Shown: in pieces, positions 36,012 through 47,257 of the stretch
Numbering within the stretch: the first letter of the stretch is position 1
Layout: each line of letters starts with the position of its first letter
DNA from: Carettochelys insculpta
Lineage: Eukaryota; Chordata; Testudines; Carettochelyidae
Reading direction: 5' to 3'
Assembly (NCBI RefSeq): GCF_033958435.1
Contig: NC_134167.1
Location: 3,244,001-3,308,000 of the forward strand
Length of the DNA: 64,000 nucleotides
Notes under the pieces: generated by a model
What the model was told of the DNA's origin: nothing
The model's input: the letters and a program-made list of their open reading frames with translations, nothing else
The model's database searches: none
Translations under genes and position numbers: made by a program

Positions 36012-36722
36012 AGCTGCGTCTACACGTGCACGCTACTTCGAAGTAGCGGCACCAACTTCGAAATAGCGCCCGTTGCGTCTACACGCGTCGGGTGCTATTT
36101 CGAAGTTAACTTTGACGTTAGGCGGCGAGACGTCGAAGTTGCTAACCTCATGAGGAGATAGGAATAGCGCCCTACTTCGACGTTCAATGTCGAAGTAGGG
36201 ACCATGTAGACGATCCGCGTCCCGCAACGTCAAAATTGCTGGGTCCTCCATGGCGGCCATCAGCTGGGGGGTTGAGAGATGCTCTCTCTCCAGCCCCTGC
36301 GGGGCTCTATGGTCACCGTGGGCAGCAGCCCTTAGCCCAGGGCTTCTGGCTGCTTCTGCGGCAGCTGGGGATCTATGCTGCAGGCACAGGGTCTGCAACC
36401 AGTTGTCAGCTCTGTGGATCTTGTGTTGTTTAGTGCAACTGTGTCTGGGAGGGGCCCTTTAAGGGAGCGGCTTGCTATTGAGTCCACCCGTTGACCCTGT
36501 CTGCAGCTGTGCCTGGCATCCCTATTTCGATGTGTGCTACTTTGACGTGTAGACGTTCCCTCGCTGCGCCTATTTCGATGTTGGGCTGAGCAACGTCGAA
36601 GTTGAACATCGACGTTGCCGACCCTGGAGGACGTGTAGACGTTATTCATCGAAATAGACTATTTCGATGTCGCAACATCGAAATAAGCTATTTCGATGTT
36701 GGCTGCCTGTGTAGACGTAGCC
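36012..36722. mobile_element. TTCGAA-rich inverted-repeat transposon, copy 2
   Basis: This 711-bp copy matches 23663-24372 almost base for base along its whole length and in the same orientation, beginning AGCTGCGTCTACACGTGCAC and ending GTGTAGACGTAGCC. Flanking cag (36009-36011 and 36723-36725) is the 3-bp target duplication. The open frame of 105 codons on the minus strand (36332-36649) has a counterpart in copy 1 (23982-24299), but many differences between the two change the amino acid. Confidence 0.88.
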
Positions 36723-36725
36723 CAG

Positions 36726-37608
36726 GGCTCCTCCATGACTCTGCATCTTGCATCTTTATTTTCCTATGTGAAAACGGTAGCATCTTACATGTGCATTGCC
36801 CATGTGTAACTGCAGCTGGTCAGGACTTTTTGGATAGTGTCTTTTGCTTTGAGAAATGCTGGTTTAAAATGACGGGTAAAACAAGCTCTGAGCAGAGAAA
36901 CAGCACTAGATTTGTGTGTGACAACTGCAGCATTCTATCACGGACAGGGACTGCCCTGCCAGAGAACCTCTACAGATTGAGCTAACAGCTCTGGGGACCA
37001 AGTGCAGAGAGGGACATGCAAGGGCAGAAGGTTCAATGAACCAAGAAGCCCTAAAGTAGGCATTTATGGAATAACCTGCTTTTAAGGAAAGTTTCTTCCT
37101 CACTCCCAATAGTTCGAGTTTGGCTTAGGCCCTCAAGCATGAGCATTGCTATCCCCATTGGTAACCGTGGACTATTTGTTTCTTTAATATTCACAATTAC
37201 ATTTCTGGATATCCTTATTCTCGACAGAGCTGTGTAAGTCACTTCATCAGGATCCAGTATAGCAGTGCTACCATCTGGAGGATTTTGCAATCCACACAGA
37301 ACTGCCTGATTAACAATCCAGGCTGATGCCAGAAAAACATGATTTTTCCAGGATTATCTAAACCTCTCTTTGGCATGACTAAAAACAAGTGACTTGCAGT
37401 CACCGAGCATGTGCCTGCTAATCAGAGACACTGAACTGCATTCACAATCCACACTTATACATTCCCAATGTATCAGTGCAAATCACCCAGGCCCTTTAAA
37501 ATAGGGCTAGAAAAAGCACCACAGCAGGCCCTCCAGGGCACAGGGGACGGGTAAGCTGGCAGTTGCCCCAGGGCCCTGTGCTTTAAAAGGGAGTGGTACT
37601 TCAACTAC
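36726..37608. other. Intergenic DNA, no gene seen
   Basis: No exon or repeat recognised between the two transposon insertions. Confidence 0.4.
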
Positions 37609-37619
37609 TTATCTTGCAG

Positions 37620-37825
37620 TAACAAAGGGTCCTGTGGCACCTTTTAGACTAACAGAAAAGTTTTGAGCATGAGCTTTCGTCAGCAGAGACTCACTTCATC
37701 AGATGCATCAGTGAGTCTGTGCTCACGAAAGCTCATGCTCAAAACTTTTCTGTTAGTCTATAAGGTGCCACAGGACCCTTCATTGCTGTTACATATCCAG
37801 ACTAACACGGCTACCCCTCCGATAC
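37620..37825. mobile_element. Penelope-like palindromic insertion (206 bp)
   Basis: The left antisense arm is truncated at taacaaagggtcctgtggca. The right sense arm is long and ends gactaacacggctacccctc. Flanks ttatcttgcag (37609-37619) and ttatcttgtag (37826-37836) match at 10 of 11. The two arms share about 85 bases as a near-perfect inverted repeat around the centre at about 37705. The antisense arm carries the full hammerhead-like core; the sense arm has lost CTGATGA at the inversion junction. Confidence 0.9.
37665..37702 (-). ncRNA. Hammerhead-like motif in Penelope element
   Basis: CTGATGA, extra A, GTGAG, loop TCTCTG, CTGAC, GAAA, then GC-TCAT-GC and TC. One helix II pair is broken (CTGAC where CTCAC would pair). 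N7 is T. Confidence 0.5.
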
Positions 37826-37836
37826 TTATCTTGTAG

Positions 37837-38671
37837 TGGGTCTGCTGGCTAGGAGTCCTGGGCCCTTTAAATCACTGCTGGAGCATCACATGGTGTACTC
37901 CAGGAAGCTTTAAAGGCTGCGGGGAGGGGCAATGTGGCGCACTCAGAGCGGGCATGCCCCTTTTTGCAGCACAAAGCTGTTTCCTCTGCCCCCATGGCCC
38001 ACCCATGGGCCTGGCAAGTCTGTGGGCTGCCCTGCACGGGAGGAAAATGTACTACATGAAGCAGTCTTGCGCAGCTAAAAGAAAATATTGTTTAAGTCAT
38101 CTGATCCTATCTCAAGTCCTCCAGTTCTACGACTCGGGCTGGTCTATGCAAACATTTACTTGGCAGCAAGCTCGGGTGTGGCTCAAACCCCTGTTATCCT
38201 GCCAGGCACCAGCTGGCCCTGTGGATCTGGCTGACGCACACTCTAATTCTACTCCTACTTCAACACAGGGCATATCAAAGTGCACAGAGGAAACGTTAGT
38301 GCCTGTCAGCAAGGTCTGTACAGACAGTGCAGGGGAGACTAGGGCAAGATTGAGTCACACCATAGTTTGCCACCAACTAAATCTGAGTGCGGACAACCCC
38401 TGAGGTTTTGTTGTCAGGCTAGAGCAGAATGCTAGCACTGGGGGAGTTTTGGCACTAACTAACTGGCGAATATACCACGGCAAATATTGAATGGCAATGT
38501 TCCATATGCTGCAGAGTGGATGCCCCCCTACACACACATGCCTTGCACCCCTGCTTAAGTCTTACACACAGTGTCAGTAGGGCATTGACATTGTGTTGAG
38601 CCTCTACACCGGGGGTCAAGAAAAAATAGAAATACATTCAACTAGAACAACACACTGTAGCAATGAAATTG
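37837..38671. other. Intergenic DNA, no gene seen
   Basis: The open frame 37954-38403 (149 codons) has no recognisable domain. Confidence 0.4.
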
Positions 38672-38739
38672 TCTCCTCTGTCAAAACAAAAAGCAGTCAA
38701 GTAGCACTTTAAAGACTAGCAAAATGTTTTATTAGGTGA

Positions 38740-38768
38740 GCTTTCGTGGGACAGACCCACTTCTTCAG
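38740..38768 (-). ncRNA. Hammerhead-like motif, left arm
   Basis: CTGAAGA, extra A, GTGGG, loop TCTGT, CCCAC, GAAA, GC. Helix II is fully paired. N7 is A. Confidence 0.55.
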
Positions 38769-38998
38769 ACCAGAGCCAGACCAGAACAGACTCAATATTT
38801 AAGGCACAGAGAACCAAAAACAGTCACTATAGGGGCTCGTCTGCATACTTGACTCAATCCAATTGTTGACCTTCCCCCCGCACCCCTCCACTCTCTGATT
38901 TGCTCACCTTGATTATCTTTTTCTGCTTTGTCCTCCTTGCTTACTGTTTTTGGTTCTCTGTGCCTTAAATATTCAGTCTGTTCTGGTCTGGCTATGGT

Positions 38999-39027
38999 CT
39001 GAAGAAGTGGGTCTGTCCCACGAAAGC
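38999..39027 (+). ncRNA. Hammerhead-like motif, right arm
   Basis: Same core as the left arm on the other strand, fully paired: CTGAAGA, A, GTGGG, TCTGT, CCCAC, GAAA, GC. Helix III is not evident in this subfamily (GCTCACC follows). Confidence 0.55.
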
Positions 39028-39134
39028 TCACCTAATAAACTATTTTGCTAGTCTTTAAAGTGCTACTTGACTGCTTTTTGTTTTGATAGTGTATAGACTA
39101 GCACGGCTTCCTCTCTGTTACTACTCTCCTCTGT

Positions 39135-39860
39135 ATGCACCATTATTGAATTAACTGCATGAATTGTACAGGCAAAAAAACATTGCACCCTGCTCTCTTC
39201 CTCATTTTTTTTAGTTAACCCCCCCCCCCACATTTTCTAATGTTGAAAGCAAAAGCATTCATTTCTCAGGCTGTTGAAGCTCAGTGTTTTAACATTACTC
39301 TCCTGTGGCTAGAAAGGAGGCTGTGACTTGCAGGACTAGTCGCATAGCAATCTTCAGGAATGCTGTAGCAACAACATATCTCAAAGAAGGGCATTTGCAG
39401 CCTGTCTTCTGGGTGGTGCCTGAATGCCACTCACGACAGTCAGACTGGCTCTTCGGTTTGCTTAGTGCCACCAACACTCGTTAACAGATGAGCATTTGCA
39501 AGGCCACCTTCAGGGGAAGGAGAGAAAGGAGAAAACATAACAGAAACCCGAGTCACTCACCAGCTGGAAGGAAAACTGACAGCCTCTGCTGCACTGGGAC
39601 CCAAAATGACCATCTTACAGATGCTCCTACTTCTTTAGTCTCACTGTGAAGGACTAGCTACCAGAAAAACATGCTGAGAAAGACTTCTCTCAAAAAACTT
39701 GACTCTCCTCTCCTGCCAGTTTCACTCTGCTCCCCCCGTGTAGAGTGACTCCTGAGTCGCACAGGTGCAAGTGAGATTAGGTTTAGCAGATTAGAGTGAG
39801 TGAACGTTCTGAACCTGCTGCAAGCCCCAGCTGTTTGAGAAGGAGAGGGCTAGAAGAATA
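39135..39860. other. Intergenic DNA, no gene seen
   Basis: Contains a C-run at about 39220-39228. No exon recognised. Confidence 0.4.
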
Positions 39861-40108
39861 CTAACACAGAGGAAGCCGTGCTAGTCTATACACTATCAAA
39901 ACAAGAAGCAATCAAGTAGCACTTTAAAGACTAGCAAAACAGTTTATTAGGTGAGCTTTCGTGGGACAGACCCACTTCTTCAGACCATAGCCAGACCAGA
40001 TATTGAGTCTGTTCTGGTCTGGAGAAGTGGGTCTGTCCCACGAAAGCTCACCTAATAAAGTATTTTGCTAGTCTTTAAAGTGCTACTTGGTTGCTTTTTT
40101 GTTTTGAT
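39861..40108. mobile_element. Penelope-like palindromic insertion (248 bp)
   Basis: The left antisense arm is long, from ctaacacagaggaagccgtg and tagtctatacactatcaaaa. The right sense arm is truncated at tttttgttttgat. The flanks agggctagaagaata and agggctaggagagtg match at 12 of 15. The antisense arm has an intact hammerhead-like core (39955-39983); the sense arm has CTGGAGA in place of CTGAAGA. Confidence 0.82.
39955..39983 (-). ncRNA. Hammerhead-like motif in Penelope element
   Basis: CTGAAGA, extra A, GTGGG, TCTGT, CCCAC, GAAA, GC, fully paired helix II. Confidence 0.55.
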
Positions 40109-40604
40109 AGGGCTAGGAGAGTGTTTGTAGAGATAAGCAACAACATTTAATACTTTGTATTCAACCAAACTGTCTCCCAGTTCCTAGCATATTCGCCCTT
40201 GCTCTTTCTAAGGGAATTTCACTCCTATCTGCACACTTATAATTCATTTACACTCACAAAATAAGCCATAAATGGCGACAATCCTCTGAATGTTCATGGA
40301 ACCAGCTCCCGGGGCAGTAGCAGTTCAAATTTCCCACCCCTGCACCTCTCACGGGTCATTGCCTGCTCTGCTGTGGCTGCCAACCAAGGGGTAAGAAAGC
40401 CACTGGTGTGAGGTAGACATGTGTCCACTGAACACTGCATTGGGCCATGCTTTTAAACACTGTTAACCTGTCCTAGAGAGTTATATAGTTACGTAGACAT
40501 ATGTATAAAATACCACACCTCCTCTAGTGCAAGATTTTCCCTCACAGGTTATCTCCAGAATTACACTTATTCCTATGGTACAGTCATGATTGCAAAGAGG
40601 GAAA

Positions 40605-40830
40605 CACAGTCCAGCAGCTAGGACCCTAAAAAGGAACACAGGAGACCTTGATTCAATTCCATTTGTCATATACTCACCCTGTGACTTTGAGCAAGTCACT
40701 AAGCCTATCTGTGCCTCATTTCCCCAGCTGTACAATGGACGTAACAACAGCTCCCTGACTCACCAGGGTATTGTGAGGATAAACACATTACAGGTGGTTG
40801 TGAAGAGTTTATAGTCTACAGGAAAAGGAG
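40605..40830 (+). repeat. MIR/CORE-SINE
   Basis: A long sense copy: ttgattcaattccatttgtc, ctgtgactttgagcaagtca, ctgtgcctcatttccccagc, tgtacaatggacgtaacaac, ggtattgtgaggataaacac. It is immediately followed by a hAT-type MITE. Confidence 0.8.
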
Positions 40831-40857
40831 CTATCAATGTATCAACAGACACATGTC

Positions 40858-41036
40858 CACTGTTCTCTGTAAGCTGAGAACTTGGGAGGTTGCCCAGGAG
40901 AAATTCAGATGTGGCCCATCTGGTTAGCAGAGCACCCACAGCCAGCAGCATGTGTTTATACTGGTGGTGCACATGCCTCAGTGCACAGAACAAAATTTAT
41001 TCCACCCTTGAAGGAAAAAATTAGAGGGACTCCCTG
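40858..41036 (+). mobile_element. hAT-type MITE, copy C
   Basis: Starts cactgttctctgtaagctga and ends ttagagggactccctg. Flanks cacatgtc and cacacatc match at 6 of 8. Length 179 bp. Confidence 0.7.
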
Positions 41037-41355
41037 CACACATCCCCTCCGGAGTTCTCCAGTACAGTCAATAATGCTTAGATCATCAGTAGGAGGTAGG
41101 TGCCTTAACAGCTTTGAGGATCTGAGCCTGTGTCCTACCAACTGCTGTCTAAAGCTCCCTGTGACTAATTCAGGGGAGGATGCCCTTTCAGCTCCTGCCT
41201 TTCCTCCTGTGGTTTCTTTACACTCTCCTTGTGACTCTGGATGCCTGGCATTCGCATCAGATCGTTCCTGGAACACCACCACACAGGGCATTAGGTACTC
41301 CCTGTGTGAGTCTCAGTCAAAGGTCTCCAAGCACCTGACAAAGGAGGGTCAGCAT

Positions 41356-41542
41356 CAGCGTTCCCTGGAAGCTGTGTGCTTTGGTGGCTGCCGAGGAGAG
41401 ATTCAAATGCTGCCCAGCTGATTAGCACAGCACTCACAGCTGGCAGCATGCATTTCTATTGGTGGTGTGCATCCGCACATGTCTTGACACACATGACAAA
41501 ATTTATTCCACATATGGATGGAAAAAGTTAATAGGAACCCTG
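41356..41542 (+). mobile_element. hAT-type MITE, copy D
   Basis: Starts CAGCGTTCCCTGGAAGC and ends gttaataggaacccTG. Flanks gtcagcat and gtcagtgt match at 6 of 8. Same orientation as copy C, 320 bp away. Length 187 bp. Confidence 0.75.
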
Positions 41543-41559
41543 GTCAGTGTCATCATTTC

Positions 41560-41690
41560 TCATGTGAGGAAAGAAAAGGAAGTAACTTGCCCGAAGTCAC
41601 ATAGCACATCAGTGAAAGAATCCAGGGGAGGACCCAGGAGACCTGAGTCCAGTGCTCTATTAGGCCAGGCTGCCTCTTGATCCATGTATG
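41560..41690 (-). repeat. MIR-like fragment
   Basis: Antisense motif: catgtgaggaaagaaaagga, agtaacttgcccgaagtcac, ccaggagacctgagtccagt, gctctatt. Confidence 0.6.
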
Positions 41691-42711
41691 GCATCTTTAT
41701 TCACAAGACCTTGGAGAGTGCTAAAATCATTGTCAGCTTCTCTACTGGAAGGCCACATGATTCTGAAAATGGCACTTTCCAATCCTTCTCAGGAAGCAGC
41801 TATTTCCTGCAGAAGGAGCGTTCCAAACTGCTTCCCAGACCTGCTCTCACAAGCATAGCAGTAAACACCCATGTAGCACCAGTCACCTGCAAAGCTCTTT
41901 GCTCAGATTGCCTAGTTGGTGTCTGAGTTGGCACACCCTATGCTGTGTGGTTTTAGGTTAACAGCTTAGAGATGGTCATTTACTACTTCCTGCAAACCAT
42001 GGGCCCCAGAATTTTCCCCAGTGACTTCTGCAGTGGTTGAGTTATGCAGTGTGACCAATCCCATTGTGTGCACTACAGAGTTAGCGCTGGAAATGACAGC
42101 TATAGGCCCAGGGTACAGGACTGTGGGAAGACACCAACTTTCAGGTGCTTGTGTGCTGATTTCAGTTGATAAATCTAGCCCAGATGATTATACTCAGTCA
42201 CAGTGGACAAACAAGTCAGGTCCTGCAACAATTGACACTTAATTCTTCTACTGATAGGCATCAAACCCTGACTGTTTGCTGACATACCATATCCAGTGGC
42301 ATTGAGTTCCTAGCTCATTGCATATTAGATAACAACAGGAAAAAATTCATGCCAGTTGAACTTACTTGCCAGTGATAATCATGAAACCAAACACAACCAA
42401 AGGTGCAAACAACTGAAGCAAATTCATTTAAAAATCTGGCTAAACATCCCTTTGAAATATTTCTCAGCACTCACGCACCTCTCATTCTAGCACGCCTTAT
42501 TGTGAAACATGAACAAAGGGACAGCAAGATGAAAAGGAAAAAGGAAGGCTGACCACCAGAGAAGAATAATTGTTCTAACCATTAGAGTTATTTGTTTTAG
42601 GAATAATCTCCCACTGGAAATGAGAAAACGCTTTTTATAGGATCCACCTACAAGAACAAGACAAAACAGGGATTTTGAGTACAAGTCTGCACTGGACCAT
42701 TAGGAAAATGG
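41691..42711. other. Intergenic DNA, no gene seen
   Basis: No exon or clear repeat recognised. Confidence 0.4.
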
Positions 42712-42719
42712 GTCAAGAG

Positions 42720-42909
42720 AAATGTTCCCTCTATTTTTTCCCCCTCTGTGTGTGGAATAAATTTTGTTATAGCCACTGAGGGATGTGTGGATGTGCACTC
42801 ACCAATGGAAAACACATGGTGATGGCTCTAGGTACTGTGCTAGTCAGCTGGTTGACATTTGAATGTCTCCTGCATGGCTCCCCAAGCACTCGATTTACAG
42901 GGACCTCTG
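42720..42909 (-). mobile_element. hAT-type MITE, copy E
   Basis: Antisense copy: atgttccctctattttttcc at the left and tttacagggacctCTG at the right. The CAG terminus at the left has decayed and no duplication is visible. Confidence 0.65.
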
Positions 42910-43194
42910 GCCAGTTTTGGATGGAAGCCTCAAGGAGAACAGCAAAGGGGAGCCAGTAGATCAGTTAAGAAACTGCCGCATCCTCTTTTTCAGTGTTAAA
43001 ATATTACCCTTCAGGTCTGCTGGAGGAACAGTCTTCAATCGTGGCCTAAAACCAAGGCCTGGGCACTAAAGGCAAGGAAGGCCCCCACAACATGCCCAGA
43101 TTATATCTCCCTTTCTGCTGACCTCAAGTCTTCCTGCATTGCCACTGGCACCTGGACTTCTGTGTTCTCTAGTAAAGGCTAGGTTGGAAGGGTT

Positions 43195-44297
43195 GCGTGC
43201 TCCTTGCTCAAATGTAGTAAGGAAAAGAAATCTTGGCACTGGAGAATGTACAGAAAAGGGCAACAAAATGATGAGGGGTTTGGAACAGGTGCCTTCTGAG
43301 GAGAGATTTAAAAAGACTAGGACTTTTCATCTTAGAAAAGAGGAAACCAAGGCAAGGATATGGTAGACATCTGTAACACTATGACTGGGGTGGGAAAAGC
43401 GAATACGTTATTTAGTTGCTCCCATAACATAAGTATGGGTTGAACCTCCTGGGACCCTCAGGACCTGAGCAGTCCCAGACCAGGGATTTTGCCAGACCAG
43501 GGGAGGTCAGTGGCCCCCTGCAGGCCTTCAGCTCCTGGGTTCCTCTCCCAGCTATTGCCCGTGGCTTCCCAACCCCTAGAGGCTCCCCAGACATGGCTCA
43601 GCCATCAGCTGCCATTTTCTGGCCCTGGCCAAGGCTTCCTACCTCCTCTCCCCAGCCATGGGCCACTGCCACCCAGCCTTGGCTGCTGGCTTCCCACCTG
43701 GCACTCAAGGTGAGGCTCTCTTGCTGCTGATCCCAGGCCCAGGCTTCCTGACTGCTACTGCCCCCATCCTGGTGGCCCCTGCGCTAGGCTTTGACCGCTA
43801 GTCCACCCAGCTTCTCCTGCTCCCAGCCCCAAGACTCTTTGGTCCTGGAAGAGCCATGGTCCTGCTGGCCCACAGACATTGCCAGATGAGAGAATCCCAC
43901 ATTTCAGGAGTTTCAACCTGTACTAGGGGGTCACACAATGAATTCATGGGGAGCAGGTTTAGAACAAGCAAAAGAAAGTATTGCGCCACGCAGCCCATGG
44001 TTGGCCTGGGGAACTCCTTATCAGAGGACGTTGTTTAGATCAGGACTTTGAGGGTTCAAAAAAGAAGATAAATTCATGGTGGTTAGGTTCAACAACGGGT
44101 GTGAACCAAGACAGATATAAATGGCGTCCCTAGCCTCCGCTTGTCAGACCTAGGGAGTAGGTAATACGAGAGGGATTCTTGATGATTCCCTGTTCTGTCC
44201 ACACCCTCTGAGGCACCTAGCATTGGCCACTTTGGAAGATAAGACGCTGAGCTAGATGGACTTTTGGTCTGACCCAGTATAGCCAGTCTTACACAAG
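43195..44297 (+). mobile_element. CR1 LINE 3' region split by a TIR element
   Basis: Sense CR1: cagaaaagggcaacaaaatg, atgaggggtttggaacaggt, ggagagatttaaaaagacta, then after the insertion actagggggtcacacaatga, gataaattcatggtggttag, gaggcacctagcattggcca, gctagatggacttttggtct, gacccagtatagccagtctt. The 3' end lies at about 44297. It is interrupted at 43436-43920. Confidence 0.9.
43436..43920. mobile_element. TA-flanked inverted-repeat element nested in CR1
   Basis: Left end tgggttgaacctcctg and the reverse complement of the right end (caggttgaaactcctg) match at 13 of 16. TA occurs on both flanks (43434-43435 and 43921-43922), as in Tc1/mariner-type insertion. Removing it rejoins the CR1 sequence. 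The interior is C+T rich. The open frames 43440-43730 lie inside it and are not genes. Confidence 0.72.
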
Positions 44298-44819
44298 AAA
44301 AATAAATTAACTAGTCTTACCATGCAATACATTTTAAGCACACCAATCCTTCTTCCAGCAGGCACTGGGCATTCCTAATGTAACACAAACTATGGTCTGC
44401 AGAGATACCGCTTAGCATCACTGAGGGATTCACCTGGAAGCCAAAGGGTAATTTGTTTTCTTTCTGTTTTGTCTAGAATATGACAGGGTAGAAATGGATG
44501 CTTAGTCTGAGGTACGCACATTCCAGCAATGCAAGGTGTTAATTTCAGAGTGCCCTGTGCTGCAATTAGGAGATAGACCCAAAACCTAGAGGTCTTTGAA
44601 AGACACTAATCTCCGCTACTCACCAAATGTGTAAAGTTTGTGATGTTTTAAAACAAGAACCTAGTCAACGTGTGATTGGCTGTTAATATTTGTTCAGTCA
44701 ATATACAGCCTATGCTATCTGAAGATTACAGCTGTCTTTTGGCCCATTGCAGTCATGTATGCATCTTGGTATTGAATATACATTGAAGGTGCTCAGATAC
44801 TGGGGCAATGAGCTACCAT
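44298..44819. other. Intergenic DNA, no gene seen
   Basis: No exon or repeat recognised between the CR1 end and the next MITE. Confidence 0.4.
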
Positions 44820-44975
44820 CTGTGTTCCCTGTTTTTTCCCATCCACCTGCATGTGCCGATGCTCACCACCCATAGAAATATGTGCTGCCGGTCGTGTGCA
44901 CTTGGCTGGCTAGCTGGGCAGCATTTGAATCCTCCCTCGGTGGCCGCCCAAGCACTCAGCTTCCAGAAAACCCAA
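44820..44975 (-). mobile_element. hAT-type MITE, copy F (partial)
   Basis: Antisense copy: tgtgttccctgttttttccc, atgtgccgatgctcaccacc, gctagctgggcagcatttga, gccgcccaagcactcagctt. The terminal bases at the right are lost. Confidence 0.65.
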
Positions 44976-45789
44976 CGCCATCAGGCATGTTCAGAAACAC
45001 TGAAAGGAAGCACTTGCCTGACTCTTTGGTTGCTGTCAGAGATAGGGTGTTGCAGCTGGGTTCAGTCCAGCCTGGCTCTTCCTGCATCCGATTAGCAGCC
45101 TTGTGAACATGTGTGATATGACAAAAGGGTCCAATCAGTCAGAATGCTAAACCCATGATATACATTGTTAGAGTCATAGGCTATCCTTGATCTTTAGACA
45201 GAAGTCTATGGCAATAGGAGGTCTGCCCCTGAAGCATACATCTCATGTGCATTTCCAAGGGATTCAGAAATAGCTTCAGTGCCCAAGACAGAGCTGCATT
45301 TGGGTCCAAAGGGATTTTTTATCTTATTTCTTTATTTGTAATTTGTTTCGTAAGAGTAGCATCACTTTGCATTTCTAAAGGATTAGTACACACCTTGGGT
45401 ACTTTGAGCCATTCTACATTCCACCAGTCCTGGAAGTAAAGCAGAAGCTAAAAATTACTGCCTGATACATCTTGGTTGGTTGAGCTAGCTCGGCTCAAAT
45501 GACAAGAGTCAGCCGCGACACATTGCACACCTTGTTTGAAATGGCTCTAGGGAAATTATCACAAGGCTTATTTCAAGAGAAGGACAAAGAACACAAGGTT
45601 CACCGACTTGTCCAGACAGGCTTTGCCTAAGAAGGAAGGATGGCCATGGAGAGGGCCCAGGCCCTAAGTTAGGGATCAATTCCTACCTCTTTCCCAAACT
45701 TGCTGCCAAACAGCAACCTGGAGGTTCCCCTGCCCGTGCTACATGTGCTCAGATGTTACTCTAGTTTAGATGTAAAAATCTGCAGAACT
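44976..45789. other. Intergenic DNA, no gene seen
   Basis: A direct repeat of about 30 bases with catttc(c/t)aa(g/a)ggatt occurs near 45248 and 45370. No exon recognised. Confidence 0.4.
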
Positions 45790-45935
45790 AAAGGAGAGTT
45801 TCATCTCATACCTCTGAGGAAGATGGAGTGCACCGATAAAGCTAGTTCCTAGCACTTGAGTTCTGTGTATTTTGAAAGATGGTCTCTTTCACTAACAGAA
45901 GTTGGTCCAGTAAAATTTTATCACACCCACTTTGC
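45790..45935 (+). mobile_element. Penelope-like fragment, second family
   Basis: Sense tail: ctctgaggaagatggagtgc, accgataaagctagttccta, gaaagatggtctctttcact, aacagaagttggtccagtaa, aattttatcacacccac. The hammerhead-like core is decayed (gataaagc for gaaagc). Same family as 14220-14345. Confidence 0.6.
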
Positions 45936-46034
45936 ATCTCTAAGAAAGTTTGAGACTGAATTGCTCTTCAGATGCATAAGCAGCTTGAAACAGAATGACA
46001 GCAAGATGCCACCTTGTGGCAATCAATAGGAGTT

Positions 46035-46165
46035 CAGGTTTCAGAGGGGGCTCTGTTTGTTTGTTTCAGCAAAAACAAGGAGCCGGGTATACCTTAAAAG
46101 ACTAATGATTTTATTGTGGCATAAAGTGAGTTGCAAAAAAAGCTTATGAGATGCATGAAGGGAAA
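46035..46165 (-). mobile_element. Penelope-like fragment
   Basis: Antisense tail: aggtttcagagggggctctg, agcaaaaacaaggagccggg, ccttaaaagactaatgattt, aagcttatgagatgcatgaa. Decayed core. Confidence 0.65.
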
Positions 46166-46936
46166 CAGGAGCTCAGAAACTCCTCTCTTCTCTAGAGGAC
46201 CAGCAAGTTACACTGTAGATTTAAATAGCCAATTTCAGAGCGTGGGAGACTGGTGATAACTGATGGGTTTTTTTTCATGAAATATGTAACTCTTGAAATG
46301 ATGTGTATATAAGAAAAGCCTAGCTTGCCTTTTAAAGGAAGATTCTAGCTTTCAGAGTTGTAAACACAAGCTTGTTCAGAACCCAGAAGACCAAAAAAAA
46401 AAACCCCTCTTCTCTAAGCCTCCAGCCCAGACAAGTGCTTTTGGCATCTTGACTCATCATTTTTGGGCTGCTGCAGCTGGCCATACTGACCTTTTCCAAA
46501 ACAAAGCTCAAACAGGAATAATTTCTACTGACATTGTATCATTTGAAATTTAATTCCAGGACAATGGAAATTGGCTAAATCTGAATGCACAAATTAAGGG
46601 CAGAATCTTATTTCACCTGATTTCAAACATACTAAATCACTCTGGCTTAGACATTCAGATCCAAATATTAATGTTGTTACTTTGTGGAGGGGGAAGGAAA
46701 TTCTGGAAGAATGAAATACAGCATGATGCAAGAAGGCAGACAGAGCAGGGTAGTAATTTTCATTGTAAAAGATAACGTGTGCCTGATTAGAAATGAAAGC
46801 TTCATCTTGCAAACCAAGCGATACCAAAGGGTACAGATTTTTCAAAACCTGTGTATTATAGAGTTGACAATAGCTTCAATTTTCAAAACAACTCTCTCCC
46901 AGGGCAAGTTGGGTACAAAGTATTTCCCAATCAAAC
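46166..46936. other. Intergenic DNA, no gene seen
   Basis: No exon or repeat recognised. Confidence 0.4.
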
Positions 46937-46938
46937 TA

Positions 46939-47255
46939 CACGTTGAACCTCTGTAATCGGACACTGGTCCAGCAACATCCAGAATCCAGCATGATTTCAG
47001 TTAGCCAGATGACTACTCGTCATGGGGGTATCAAGTTTCCAATGGTCCTGTGAAGTCTTACAGCTACCAGTCCTGTCTCTGAGTTCTGTGCTGTTATTTA
47101 GCTGTAATTTACCCCTAAATGTCTTCCAAGAGCCCTGTAAGCAGTGGGAGTGTTGGTAACGCTGCTAGCCAATAGTGACATCCTATGGTCCAGTAAAGTC
47201 TCTCGTTCAGCACCAGTCAGGTCCCAAGGGTGCTATACTAGAGAGGTTTAGCCTG
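46939..47255. mobile_element. TA-flanked inverted-repeat element (317 bp)
   Basis: Left end cacgttgaacctctgtaatc and right end ctagagaggtttagcctg are inverted repeats. TA lies on both flanks (46937-46938 and 47256-47257). The interior reads ccagcaacatccagaatcca at the left and ggtccagtaaagtctctcgt at the right. Termini resemble the pogo/Tigger-type ggttgaacctct end also seen at 43436 and 63552. Confidence 0.68.
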
Positions 47256-47257
47256 TA

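Larger units (their letters stand above)
38682..39124. mobile_element. Penelope-like palindromic insertion (443 bp)
   Basis: The left antisense arm runs from caaaacaaaaagcagtcaag through ggcacagagaaccaaaaaca. The right sense arm runs from tgtttttggttctctgtgcc to the full end tagcacggcttcctctctgt. Flanks tctcctctgt (38672-38681 and 39125-39134) are identical. It is the largest palindrome of this family here and has hammerhead-like cores in both arms. Confidence 0.9.

Noticed and set aside
23982..36649. A 105-codon open frame present in both 710-bp transposon copies (23982-24299 and 36332-36649)
   Set aside because: It starts in the terminal inverted repeat, has no domain, and many of the differences between the copies change the amino acid, so there is no sign of protein constraint.
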